Shown here: positions 14,696 through 21,632 of the stretch, in pieces
Layout of the letters: every line of letters starts with the position of its first letter
Position numbering within the stretch: position 1 is the first letter of the stretch
Assembly: GCA_038251625.1 (NCBI GenBank)
Contig: JBBSBE010000064.1
Span: 1-21,632, forward strand
DNA from: JBBQXK01 sp038251625
GTDB taxonomy: Bacteria; Pseudomonadota; Alphaproteobacteria; Rhodobacterales; Rhodobacteraceae
DNA length: 21,632 bases
Reading direction: 5' to 3'
Made by a program: the position numbers and the translations under genes
Notes under the pieces: model-generated
Databases searched by the model: none
What the model was told of the DNA's origin: nothing
What the model saw: only the letters and a program-made list of their open reading frames with translations

Positions 14696-14914
14696 TCAGG
14701 ATGCGCCTTTCAACCCTTGCGTGTTGCAAATCGTTGCGGGAATACCACTACACCTGTGCCCGCAGCGCCGCGCGAGCGGATCGCCATTGCCACGGCAAAA
14801 CTCCGGTCTGACGCGGACCGTTCTTCCCGACAGGTCCGCATCGGGCCACACCCTGAAGGGTTGTCGCCGACCGTATCGGCGGCTATCCCTCGCGCGACCA
14901 AACCGGAGCTTTCG

Positions 14915-16078
14915 ATGCCCGCCCCTGCTGACAGCACCCCCATGGACCCCGTCGCCCTGACCGCCGCCCTGATCCGCTGCCCCTCGGTGACGCCCGCCGA
15001 AGGGGGGGCGCTGGTGCTGCTGGAAACGATCCTGGCCGGCGCTGGCTTTACCTGCACACGCGTCGATCGCGGCGGTATTGCAAACCTTTTTGCCCGGTGG
15101 GGCCACCGGGGCGCCAACCGCAGCTTCGGCTTCAACGGCCATACCGATGTGGTACCGGTCGGCGATGCCGCGGCCTGGACGCACGATCCCTTCGGGGCCG
15201 AGATCGTGGAAGGTTGGCTCTACGGGCGGGGCGCCACCGACATGAAATCGGCCGTTGCCGCCTTTGCGGCAGCGGCTGTGGAATTCGTGTGCAACACGCC
15301 CCCCGATGGTGCCGTTATCCTGACCATCACCGGCGATGAAGAGGCCGAGGGCAAGGATGGCACCCGCGCGCTGCTCGACTGGATGGCCGCCCATGGCGAG
15401 GCGATGACGGATTGTCTGGTGGGCGAACCCACCTGCCCTGATCGGCTGGGCGAGATGATGAAGATCGGTCGCCGCGGATCGCTGACCGCGCGGATCACGG
15501 TGCGCGGGGTGCAGGGCCATTCCGCCTACCCCCACCGCGCAAAGAACGCGGCCGAGGCGATGGTGGCGCTTCTGGCGCGGCTCAAGGCGGAACCGCTGGA
15601 CAGTGGCACGGCGCATTTCGACGCCTCCACCCTTGCGGTCACAACAATCGACGTGGGCAACCCCGCCTCCAACGTCATCCCGGCGACGGCGCGCGCAACC
15701 GTCAACATCCGCTTCAACGATACCCATTCCGGCGCATCGCTGATCCAGTGGCTGCAGGATCAGGCCGCCGGGGTGCAGGCGGAAACAGGCGTTCAGATCA
15801 CGCTCGATGCCTCGGTTTCCGGCGAAAGTTTTCTGACACCTCCGGGTGCCCTGTCGGCGCTTGTCGCGCGTGCGGTGAAGGCGGAAACCGGCATCACGCC
15901 CGAAGCCTCGACCACCGGGGGCACGTCGGACGCGCGCTTCGTCAAGGATCACTGCCCTGTGGTCGAATTCGGCCTTGTGGGCCGCACCATGCACCAGGTG
16001 GACGAACGGGTCGCGGTAGCCGACATCCATGCGCTGAAGGGCATCTACGCCCGCATCCTGCGCGACTATTTCGCATGA
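14915..16078 (+). CDS. dapE: succinyl-diaminopimelate desuccinylase
   Basis: DapE hydrolyses N-succinyl-LL-diaminopimelate to LL-diaminopimelate and succinate, late in the lysine and peptidoglycan precursor pathway. It is an M20-family enzyme with two zinc ions. All expected residues can be placed: H76 in FNGHTDVVP, D109 in GRGATDMKS bridging the metals, E142 (general base) and E143 in GDEEAEG, E171 in VGEPT, and H360 in GRTMHQVDE. The dimerisation (lid) domain spans about 185-295 and begins GRRGSLTARITVRGVQGHSA (185-204). The length of 387 is usual. The ATG at 14915 has GGAG six bases upstream; Met10 is a weaker alternative. Its TGA overlaps the ATG of the GNAT gene, so these two are coupled. 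Confidence 0.95.
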   Translation: MPAPADSTPMDPVALTAALIRCPSVTPAEGGALVLLETILAGAGFTCTRVDRGGIANLFARWGHRGANRSFGFNGHTDVVPVGDAAAWTHDPFGAEIVEGWLYGRGATDMKSAVAAFAAAAVEFVCNTPPDGAVILTITGDEEAEGKDGTRALLDWMAAHGEAMTDCLVGEPTCPDRLGEMMKIGRRGSLTARITVRGVQGHSAYPHRAKNAAEAMVALLARLKAEPLDSGTAHFDASTLAVTTIDVGNPASNVIPATARATVNIRFNDTHSGASLIQWLQDQAAGVQAETGVQITLDASVSGESFLTPPGALSALVARAVKAETGITPEASTTGGTSDARFVKDHCPVVEFGLVGRTMHQVDERVAVADIHALKGIYARILRDYFA

Positions 16079-16488
16079 TTGCGCGCACCACGGATATTGC
16101 CACCTGCCATCGCTTGCGGCGCACCGTGTTCATCGAGGAACAGGGCGTGAGCGAGGCTGACGAATTCGACGACCGGGATGACGACGCGATCCACCTTCTT
16201 GCCACCCTGGATGCCGGCCCGGCGGGCACGGCCCGCCTTCTGATCGAGGGCGATACGGCCATGATCGGCCGCGTCTGCGTGCTGGCCGCTGCGCGCGGCA
16301 CCGGCCTTGGCGCCGCCCTCATTCGCGCGGCGGTGGCAGAGGCGCGCGCGATCCCGGGCATCGCCTGTGTGAAACTTGGCGCGCAGACCCACGCGCTCGC
16401 CTTTTACGAACGTCTCGGCTTTGCCGCCTTTGGCCCCGAATACATTGATGCAGGCATCCCCCATCGCGATATGGCGATGACGCTCTGA
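16075..16488 (+). CDS. GNAT family N-acetyltransferase
   Basis: The 137-residue protein is a single GNAT domain that would transfer acetyl from acetyl-CoA to an unknown amine. The acetyl-CoA pyrophosphate loop is RGTGLGAALI (74-83), after the strand IGRVCVL (64-70). The N-terminal VFIEEQGVSEADEFDDRDDDA (18-38) and the C-terminal FYERLGFAAFGPEYIDAGIPHRDM (110-133) place it near the ElaA-like branch of GNATs, whose substrate is not known. The ATG overlaps the dapE stop codon in ATGA, so it is probably translated from the same message. The distance to rnr is 53 bases. Close coupling to dapE may only reflect operon economy; no link to lysine synthesis is shown. Confidence 0.85.
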   Translation: MIARTTDIATCHRLRRTVFIEEQGVSEADEFDDRDDDAIHLLATLDAGPAGTARLLIEGDTAMIGRVCVLAAARGTGLGAALIRAAVAEARAIPGIACVKLGAQTHALAFYERLGFAAFGPEYIDAGIPHRDMAMTL

Positions 16489-16541
16489 CGGGATCGTCGC
16501 AGGGCATTCCCCGACGCACGCCCGCGTGCTAGGGGCAGGGA

Positions 16542-18797
16542 ATGACAGACCTCCCCGACAAGACCGCGCTGCGCCGCTGGATCGCCGAGAACCCCACCCT
16601 GACCGCCAAGCGCGATATCGCCCGCGCCTTTGGCATCAAGGGCGGTGCGCTGCGCATCGAGTTGAAGGCCTTGCTGCGCGAGTTGGAGGAAGAAGGCACC
16701 CTGACGCGTGAACGGCGCACCTACCGCGAGGCGGGCAGCCTGCCGCCCGTATCGGTGCTCGAGGTGACGGGGCCGGATGCCGACGGCGACATCCACGCCC
16801 GCGCACTGGAATGGCAGGGCGAGGGCGCTGCACCCCGCATCCTGATGATCCTGCGCAAGACGGATCCGGCGCTTGGCGCGGGCGACCGAATTCTTGCCCG
16901 CCTGACCCCGGTGCAGGGCGATGGGTTCAGCCACGAAGGCCGCCTGATCCGCAAGATCTCGGCCTCGCCCCTGAAACTTCTCGGCGTCTTCCGCAAGGAA
17001 ACCGAAGGGGGCCGCATCGTGCCCATCGCCAAGGGGCAGGACAAGGAATGGCGCGTGCCGCGCGATGGCACGATGGGTGCGCGCGATGGCGAATTGGTCG
17101 AGGCGGAACAGGCCGGGCCGAAACGTCTGGGCCTGCCCTCCGCCCGCATCGTGGCGCGGCTCGGCGATCCGTCCGGCCCCAAAGCCGTCAGCCTGATCGC
17201 GATCCACCAGCACGCCATCCCCGACAGCTTTCCCGATGCGGTGACGGCCGAGGCTGATGCGGCAAAGCCTGCATCGCCCGCTGGCCGCGTGGACCTGCGC
17301 GACCTGCCGCTTGTCACCATAGACCCCATCGACGCGCGCGACCGCGACGATGCGGTGAATGCCAAGCCGGACCCCGACCCCGCCAATCCGGGCGGCCATA
17401 TCCTGACGGTCGCCATCGCCGATGTGGCCCATTACGTGACGCCTGGCAGCCAGCTTGACCGCGAGGCGCGGCTGCGCGGCAACTCGACCTACTTCCCAGA
17501 CCGCGTGGTGCCGATGCTGCCCGACCGGCTGTCGGGCGATCTCTGTTCGCTGCACAGTGGCGTCGATCGGGCCTGCATGGCCGTCGAGATGCGCCTTGAC
17601 GCGCATGGCGAAAAGATCAGCCACCGCTTCATGCGCGGGGTCATGCGGTCCGCAGCCAGCCTGCATTACGCGCAGGTGCAATCGGCCATCGACGGCGCGC
17701 CGGATGATATCACCGGCCCCCTTCTCGACCCCGTGATCCGCCCCCTTTACGCCGCCTACGCCGCCCTTGTCGAAGCGCGCAATCGCCGCCAGCCGCTGGA
17801 CCTCGACCTGCCAGAACGCAAGATCATCTTGTCGGACGCGGGCGACGTGCTGTCGGTCGCCTTTTACGAACGGTTCGACGCGCACAAGCTGATCGAAGAA
17901 TGCATGGTGCTGGCCAACGTGGCCGCAGCCGAGGAACTGATCCGGCTGAAGACCCCGCTTCTCTTCCGCGTGCACGAAGAACCAAGCCCGCAAAAGCTCG
18001 ATGCCCTGCGCGAGGTGGCCGAGGCGTCGGGGTTTACCCTCGCCAAAGGGCAGGTCCTGAAGACCGCGCACCTCAACCGCCTGCTGAAACAGGCCGAGGG
18101 CACCGATCAGGACGAGCTTTTGAACATCACCACCCTGCGGTCCATGCAGCAGGCCTATTACCATGCGCAGAACTTTGGCCACTTCGGGCTCGCGCTCAGA
18201 AACTACGCGCATTTCACCTCGCCCATCCGGCGTTATTCCGACCTGATCGTGCACCGCGCGCTGATATCGGGGCATCGCTGGGGCAAGGATGGGCTGTCGG
18301 ACTGGGATATCGAGAACCTCGACGATACCGCCAAACTGATCTCCGAGGCGGAACGGCGATCCATGGCCGCCGAGCGCGACACGACAGACCGCTACCTTGC
18401 CGCCTACCTCAGCGACCGGATCGGGCAGACATTCACCGGGCGCATCTCGGGCGTGCAGCGCTTTGGTCTTTTCGTGAAGCTGGACGAGACGGGCGCGGAC
18501 GGGCTGATCCCGATCCGCGAGGTGGGGCGCGAATACTTTCACTTCGACGCCGATACCCAAACCCTGATGGGCGCCGACACGGGGCTGACCATCGGCATCG
18601 GCCAGCGCGTGACGGTGCGGCTGGCCGAGGCGATCCCGGTGACCGGCGGCCTGATCCTCGAACTGCTGGAACTGGAAGACCGCGCCCTGCCCGCAGGGGG
18701 CCGCCCCGCCAAGGGCCGCCCGGGCGCACGGCGACCGGGCAAGGAAGCGGCGCGCACAGCGGCAATATCCCGCAAGGTCGTCCGCCGTCGCCGCTGA
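16542..18797 (+). CDS. rnr: ribonuclease R
   Basis: RNase R is a processive 3'-to-5' exoribonuclease that can degrade structured RNA, acting in mRNA decay and rRNA quality control. The 751-residue protein has an N-terminal winged-helix region (about 1-60), cold-shock/OB domains (about 65-240), the RNB catalytic domain (about 250-585), an S1 domain (about 625-705) and a basic tail (about 719-751) ending in RRRR. The catalytic magnesium site is clear in TIDPIDARDRDDAV, with D261, D267, D269 and D270; the arginines of TSPIRRYSDLIVHR (about 558-571) are also kept. The ATG at 16542 has AGGGG six bases upstream. A TGCTAGG element at 16527-16533 may be part of its own promoter. Confidence 0.95.
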   Translation: MTDLPDKTALRRWIAENPTLTAKRDIARAFGIKGGALRIELKALLRELEEEGTLTRERRTYREAGSLPPVSVLEVTGPDADGDIHARALEWQGEGAAPRILMILRKTDPALGAGDRILARLTPVQGDGFSHEGRLIRKISASPLKLLGVFRKETEGGRIVPIAKGQDKEWRVPRDGTMGARDGELVEAEQAGPKRLGLPSARIVARLGDPSGPKAVSLIAIHQHAIPDSFPDAVTAEADAAKPASPAGRVDLRDLPLVTIDPIDARDRDDAVNAKPDPDPANPGGHILTVAIADVAHYVTPGSQLDREARLRGNSTYFPDRVVPMLPDRLSGDLCSLHSGVDRACMAVEMRLDAHGEKISHRFMRGVMRSAASLHYAQVQSAIDGAPDDITGPLLDPVIRPLYAAYAALVEARNRRQPLDLDLPERKIILSDAGDVLSVAFYERFDAHKLIEECMVLANVAAAEELIRLKTPLLFRVHEEPSPQKLDALREVAEASGFTLAKGQVLKTAHLNRLLKQAEGTDQDELLNITTLRSMQQAYYHAQNFGHFGLALRNYAHFTSPIRRYSDLIVHRALISGHRWGKDGLSDWDIENLDDTAKLISEAERRSMAAERDTTDRYLAAYLSDRIGQTFTGRISGVQRFGLFVKLDETGADGLIPIREVGREYFHFDADTQTLMGADTGLTIGIGQRVTVRLAEAIPVTGGLILELLELEDRALPAGGRPAKGRPGARRPGKEAARTAAISRKVVRRRR

Positions 18798-18802
18798 CCG
18801 CT

Positions 18803-18830
18803 TTGCGGCTTGCCCGCTTTCCGCTACACT
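18803..18830 (+). promoter_or_regulatory. candidate promoter of the lytic transglycosylase gene
   Basis: TTGCGG (18803-18808) and TACACT (18825-18830) are separated by 16 bases in the 80-base gap after rnr, leaving a leader of about 40 bases. The elements resemble the dapD promoter but the -10 is weaker. Confidence 0.45.
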
Positions 18831-18877
18831 CAACCAAAAGACGAAATGGGCAACCCAAACAAGAAACGGGCAGCGCG

Positions 18878-20083
18878 ATGCGGGCAGTGCTTCTGGCGAT
18901 CCTCCTTTCAACGGGGCCGGTGATGGCGACCGAAACCGAAACGGTTCCCGTGGCGCAGGGCAGCGACGCCGGACTGCGCGCCTGGGCGGGTGCGTTCCGC
19001 GACCGCGCGCTGGCCGAAGGGATCACCCCCGCGACATACGACGCCGCGATGGCGGACCTGACCTACTTGCCGGACGTGATCCGCCGGGATCGCAACCAGA
19101 ACGAATTCACCAAGACAATCTGGGATTACCTGTCCACCGCCGTCTCGGACGATCGCATCAAAAGAGGGCAGGCCGCGCTCAGTAAACATGCCGCCTTGCT
19201 GGATGCGATCGAGGCGAAATACGGCGTGGACCAGCAGATCGTGGTCGCCATCTGGGGGCTGGAAAGCGCCTATGGCGGTTACCGGGGCGACACGCCGATC
19301 CTGTCGGCACTGGCCACGCTGGCCTATGACGGGCGGCGCGGCGCGTTTTTCGAACGCGAGCTTCTGGCCGCCCTCAGCATCCTGCAATCGGGCGACACGA
19401 CGCCCGCCCGGATGCGCGGCAGTTGGGCCGGGGCGATGGGGCACACGCAGTTCATGCCCACGTCCTTTCTTGCGCATGCCGTCGATTTCACAGGCGACGG
19501 ACATCGCGATATCTGGGCCGACGATCCCGCAGACGCACTGGCCTCCACCGCCGCCTACCTCGCCGGGTTTGGCTGGACGAAGGGGCAGCCCTGGGGGGTC
19601 GAGATCACCCTGCCGGATGGTTTTGACTTCACGCAGACCGGCGAGCGGGTGAAGAAACCTGTGGCTGACTGGCAGGCCGCCGGCATCCGTCTGGCGGGTG
19701 GCGGGGCGCTGCCCGACCATGGCCCCTCATCCGTTCTTCTTCCTGCGGGGCATCGGGGCGCCGCTTTCCTGATCTTCCAGAACTTCCATGTGATCGAGCG
19801 CTACAATACCGCCGATGCCTATGTCATCGCCGCGGGCCACCTTGGCGACCGGATCACCGGCGCGCCCGCCTTCCGCGCAGGCTGGCCGGTGGAGGAACGC
19901 GCCCTTACGCTGGACGAACGGCTGGACCTGCAGACGCGCCTCACCGCCAACGGCTATGATACGCAAGGGGTGGATGGCCGGATCGGCCCCAACACCATCG
20001 CCGCCGTCCGCGCGTTTCAGGTGGCGCAGGGGCTGGTGCCGGATGGCTTTGCCAGCCTGTCGGTCCTGAACCGACTGCGCTGA
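18878..20083 (+). CDS. MltB-family lytic murein transglycosylase with C-terminal peptidoglycan-binding domain
   Basis: This exported enzyme should cleave the MurNAc-GlcNAc bond of peptidoglycan and form 1,6-anhydro-MurNAc ends. The N-terminus (1-17) is a short Sec signal peptide with cleavage after VMA; there is no lipobox Cys, so it is a soluble periplasmic form. The SLT_2 domain spans about 30-325. The catalytic Glu is E129 in IWGLESAYGGY, and GAMGHTQFMPTSFLAHAVDF (185-204) with GDGHRDIW match MltB blocks. The C-terminus (about 338-401) is a PG_binding_1 domain with LTANGYDTQGVDGRIGPNT. The ATG at 18878 gives 401 residues; the ribosome site (ACGGG) is weak. The frame is open upstream through rnr, which is only a shadow. 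Confidence 0.92.
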   Translation: MRAVLLAILLSTGPVMATETETVPVAQGSDAGLRAWAGAFRDRALAEGITPATYDAAMADLTYLPDVIRRDRNQNEFTKTIWDYLSTAVSDDRIKRGQAALSKHAALLDAIEAKYGVDQQIVVAIWGLESAYGGYRGDTPILSALATLAYDGRRGAFFERELLAALSILQSGDTTPARMRGSWAGAMGHTQFMPTSFLAHAVDFTGDGHRDIWADDPADALASTAAYLAGFGWTKGQPWGVEITLPDGFDFTQTGERVKKPVADWQAAGIRLAGGGALPDHGPSSVLLPAGHRGAAFLIFQNFHVIERYNTADAYVIAAGHLGDRITGAPAFRAGWPVEERALTLDERLDLQTRLTANGYDTQGVDGRIGPNTIAAVRAFQVAQGLVPDGFASLSVLNRLR

Positions 20084-20105
20084 TCCCTCGCATCCGGCGC
20101 GGCGG

Positions 20106-20126
20106 GCGAAGGCGGTTTGCCTTCGC
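20106..20126 (+). terminator. 8-bp hairpin after the lytic transglycosylase gene
   Basis: GCGAAGGC (20106-20113) pairs perfectly with GCCTTCGC (20119-20126) around GGTTT, 22 bases after the stop codon. Only two T bases follow, so it is a weak intrinsic terminator at best. Confidence 0.45.
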
Positions 20127-20142
20127 TTGGCCACCGCACCTA

Positions 20143-20171
20143 TTGGACAGCCGCGCGCCCTTCTGCTAGGC
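20143..20171 (+). promoter_or_regulatory. candidate promoter of lysA
   Basis: TTGGAC (20143-20148) and CTAGGC (20166-20171) are 17 bases apart, just after the hairpin at 20106-20126 and about 30 bases before the lysA start. The -10 lies in TGCTAGG, also seen in front of rnr. Confidence 0.4.
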
Positions 20172-20200
20172 GGGACCGCTGGATTGATCGGGGCGGCGCC

Positions 20201-21463
20201 ATGGACCATTTCCTTTACCGCAACGGTGCGCTGCACGCCGAGGATGTGCCGTTGGCCGATATCGCGGCGACAGTCGGGACGCCGTTCTACTGCTACTCGG
20301 CGGCCACGCTCACACGGCACTACCACCTTTTCACCGAGGCACTGTCGCCCCTGCCCCACCTTGTCTGCTTCGCCATCAAGTCGCTGTCCAATGTGGCGGT
20401 GCTAAAACTTCTGGGCGATCTCGGTGCCGGCATGGATGTGGTCAGCGCGGGCGAATACCTGCGGGCCAAGGCGGCGGGCGTGCCGGGTGACCGGATCGTC
20501 TTTTCCGGCGTCGGCAAAACGCGCGAGGAAATGCGACTGGCGCTGGAAGGCGGCATCCGTCAGTTCAACGTGGAAAGCGAACCTGAATTGCGGGCGCTGT
20601 CGCAGGTGGCGGCATCCATCGGGGCCACCGCCCCCATCACCATCCGCGTCAACCCGGATGTGGATGCCAAGACGCACGAGAAGATCGCGACCGGTGGCAA
20701 GACCACCAAATTCGGCATCCCCATTGCCCGCGCGCGCGACGTCTATGCCGAGGCCGCCGCGCTGCCGGGCCTGCAGGTCATCGGCGTCGATGTCCATATC
20801 GGCAGCCAACTGACCGACCTTGCCCCTTTTGAAGCCGCCTACCGCATGGTCGCGGACCTCACCGAAACCCTGCGCGCCGATGGCCACACCATCACCCGGC
20901 TCGACCTTGGCGGCGGTCTGGGCATCCCTTACGCCCGCTCGAACGAGGCGCCGCCGCTGCCCATGGACTATGGCGCGCTGATCAAGCGGACGGTCGGGCA
21001 TCTTGGCTGCGAGATCGAAATTGAGCCGGGGCGCCTCATTTCGGGCAACGCCGGTATTTTGGTCGCCCGCGTGATCTACGTGAAAAAGGGCGCCGAGCGC
21101 GATTTTCTGATCCTCGACGCGGCCATGAACGATCTGATCCGCCCCGCCATGTACGGCGCACATCACGATATCGTCCCGCTGGCAGAGGCACCTCCGGGTG
21201 ATCTTTCCCCCTATGATGTTGTGGGGCCGGTCTGCGAAACAGGCGATATCTTCGCCAAATCAAGGCCTTTGCCACCCATGGCCGAGGGCGATCTTTTGGC
21301 CTTCCGCTCGGCAGGTGCTTATGGTGCCGTGATGGCGTCGGAATACAATTCCCGCCCGCTTGTCCCGGAAGTGCTTGTTCGGCAGGATCACTTTGCGGTC
21401 ATTCGCGCAAGACCGACATTTGACGAAATGGTGAACCGCGATATCCTTCCTGCATGGCTCTGA
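20201..21463 (+). CDS. lysA: diaminopimelate decarboxylase
   Basis: LysA decarboxylates meso-diaminopimelate to L-lysine, the last step of the pathway, using pyridoxal phosphate in a dimer with shared active sites. The 420-residue protein has the PLP lysine K60 in CFAIKSLSN, H199 in VHIGSQ stacking on the cofactor ring, the phosphate loop GGGLG (237-241), EPGR (275-278), C345 in CETGDIF, which reaches into the partner's active site, and Y374 in GAYGAVMASEYN. The ATG at 20201 is chosen because family similarity begins within a few residues; the upstream GGGGCGG is only a modest ribosome site. It is the third lysine gene in the window, on the same strand as dapD and dapE. Confidence 0.96.
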   Translation: MDHFLYRNGALHAEDVPLADIAATVGTPFYCYSAATLTRHYHLFTEALSPLPHLVCFAIKSLSNVAVLKLLGDLGAGMDVVSAGEYLRAKAAGVPGDRIVFSGVGKTREEMRLALEGGIRQFNVESEPELRALSQVAASIGATAPITIRVNPDVDAKTHEKIATGGKTTKFGIPIARARDVYAEAAALPGLQVIGVDVHIGSQLTDLAPFEAAYRMVADLTETLRADGHTITRLDLGGGLGIPYARSNEAPPLPMDYGALIKRTVGHLGCEIEIEPGRLISGNAGILVARVIYVKKGAERDFLILDAAMNDLIRPAMYGAHHDIVPLAEAPPGDLSPYDVVGPVCETGDIFAKSRPLPPMAEGDLLAFRSAGAYGAVMASEYNSRPLVPEVLVRQDHFAVIRARPTFDEMVNRDILPAWL

Positions 21464-21505
21464 GGTTGATAGCCTCGGACCACCCCTGAATGTGGACCGG
21501 ACGGC

Positions 21506-21632
21506 ATGACCGACAGCCTGAACGACGCCACGCTATCACGCCTGAAAACGCCCCTGCGGCTTACGCTGGCGGGGCTTTGGGCCGAAAGGTTGGCACGCGC
21601 GTTCTGGCCGCTCTGGTCGGTGCTGGCGGCAG
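21506..21632 (+). CDS. start of a TIGR02302/DUF4175 family membrane protein (cut by window edge)
   Basis: Only the first 42 residues are in the window. They read as a short polar start, then LKTPLRLTLAGLWAERLARAFW and a hydrophobic run PLWSVLAA that opens the first membrane helix. This matches the beginning of the large TIGR02302/DUF4175 proteins that commonly follow lysA in Rhodobacterales; their function is unknown. The ATG at 21506 lies 42 bases after the lysA stop codon, with only a partial ribosome site. The call rests on a short stretch plus gene order. Confidence 0.65.
   Translation, partial: MTDSLNDATLSRLKTPLRLTLAGLWAERLARAFWPLWSVLAA

Larger units (their letters stand above)
14536..14914. 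other. 379-base intergenic region between the divergent Hint operon and dapE
   Basis: It holds a good minus-strand promoter (14667-14695), dyads in the minus-strand leader (14618-14632 and 14581-14592) and about 215 bases in front of dapE. The dapE frame is open through part of it, but the translation is not enzyme-like. A dapE promoter is likely near 14715-14755, where TTGCGT, TTGCAA and ACTACA elements occur, but no single pair is convincing. No gene or known riboswitch was recognised. Confidence 0.5.

Noticed and set aside
14534..14914. Extending dapE upstream by 127 codons
   Set aside because: The extra sequence does not resemble M20 peptidases, overlaps the divergent promoter, and the ATG at 14915 has a good ribosome site.
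14700..14914. Possible lysine riboswitch ahead of dapE
   Set aside because: I could not find the conserved helices of that riboswitch, and it is not typical of alphaproteobacteria; only short weak stems are present.
14696..16030. 444-codon open frame antisense to dapE
   Set aside because: It is a shadow of the well-supported dapE gene.
17900..18877. Long N-terminal extension of the lytic transglycosylase through rnr
   Set aside because: The frame is open by chance within rnr; the signal peptide at 18878 marks the true start.
16404..18911. Very long open frame (835 codons) antisense to rnr
   Set aside because: It lies opposite a clear RNase R gene, its translation is low-complexity His/Arg/Gly-rich and matches no family. 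Such shadows are common in GC-rich genomes.
1..21632. CRISPR array, prophage, transposon or defence island
   Set aside because: No direct-repeat array, transposase, integrase, phage structural gene or nuclease/defence family was seen.

Overview
This window looks like chromosomal core sequence of an alphaproteobacterium, most likely of the Rhodobacterales. It is GC-rich and tightly packed. It carries a DUF2794 protein, an IalB-type secreted protein, Hint-domain and choice-of-anchor L proteins, and the succinylase-branch lysine genes, with lysA followed by the start of a TIGR02302/DUF4175 gene. This assignment rests on recognising protein families by eye, not on a database search.

Layout. 1-1603 (minus strand): a short operon of DUF2794, a small cupin and a P1-family (S58) peptidase that runs off the left edge. 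1834-1867: a perfect hairpin, probably the terminator of the next gene. 1890-2885 (minus): a type-3 (Rhizobium etli-like) L-asparaginase. 3063-3611 (plus): an exported IalB-like protein, convergent with a sulfotransferase-family gene at 3671-4309 (minus). 4509-7191 (plus): rlmN, an anchored periplasmic protein of unknown role, and a four-repeat DUF347/COG4705 membrane protein. 7198-9618 (minus): an ArnT/PMT-like glycosyltransferase and a LOG-family protein. 9702-11987 (plus): dapD, a VirK/YbjX (DUF535) protein and a 111-residue unknown. 11984-14535 (minus): two overlapping Hint-domain genes, the second with a broken Hint core. 14915-18797 (plus): dapE, a GNAT acetyltransferase and rnr (RNase R). 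18878-20083 (plus): an MltB-type lytic transglycosylase. 20201-21463 (plus): lysA, then the first 42 codons of a TIGR02302/DUF4175 gene at the right edge.

How the genes work together. dapD, dapE and lysA supply three steps of the diaminopimelate/lysine pathway, though they are spread over about 12 kb and separated by unrelated genes. The lytic transglycosylase acts on the peptidoglycan that contains diaminopimelate. rlmN and rnr belong to RNA modification and decay. The least understood pieces are the Hint gene pair that sits between dapD and dapE in opposite orientation, the four-repeat membrane protein with its periplasmic partner, and the 111-residue protein. I saw no tRNA, rRNA, CRISPR array, insertion sequence, phage gene or obvious defence system.
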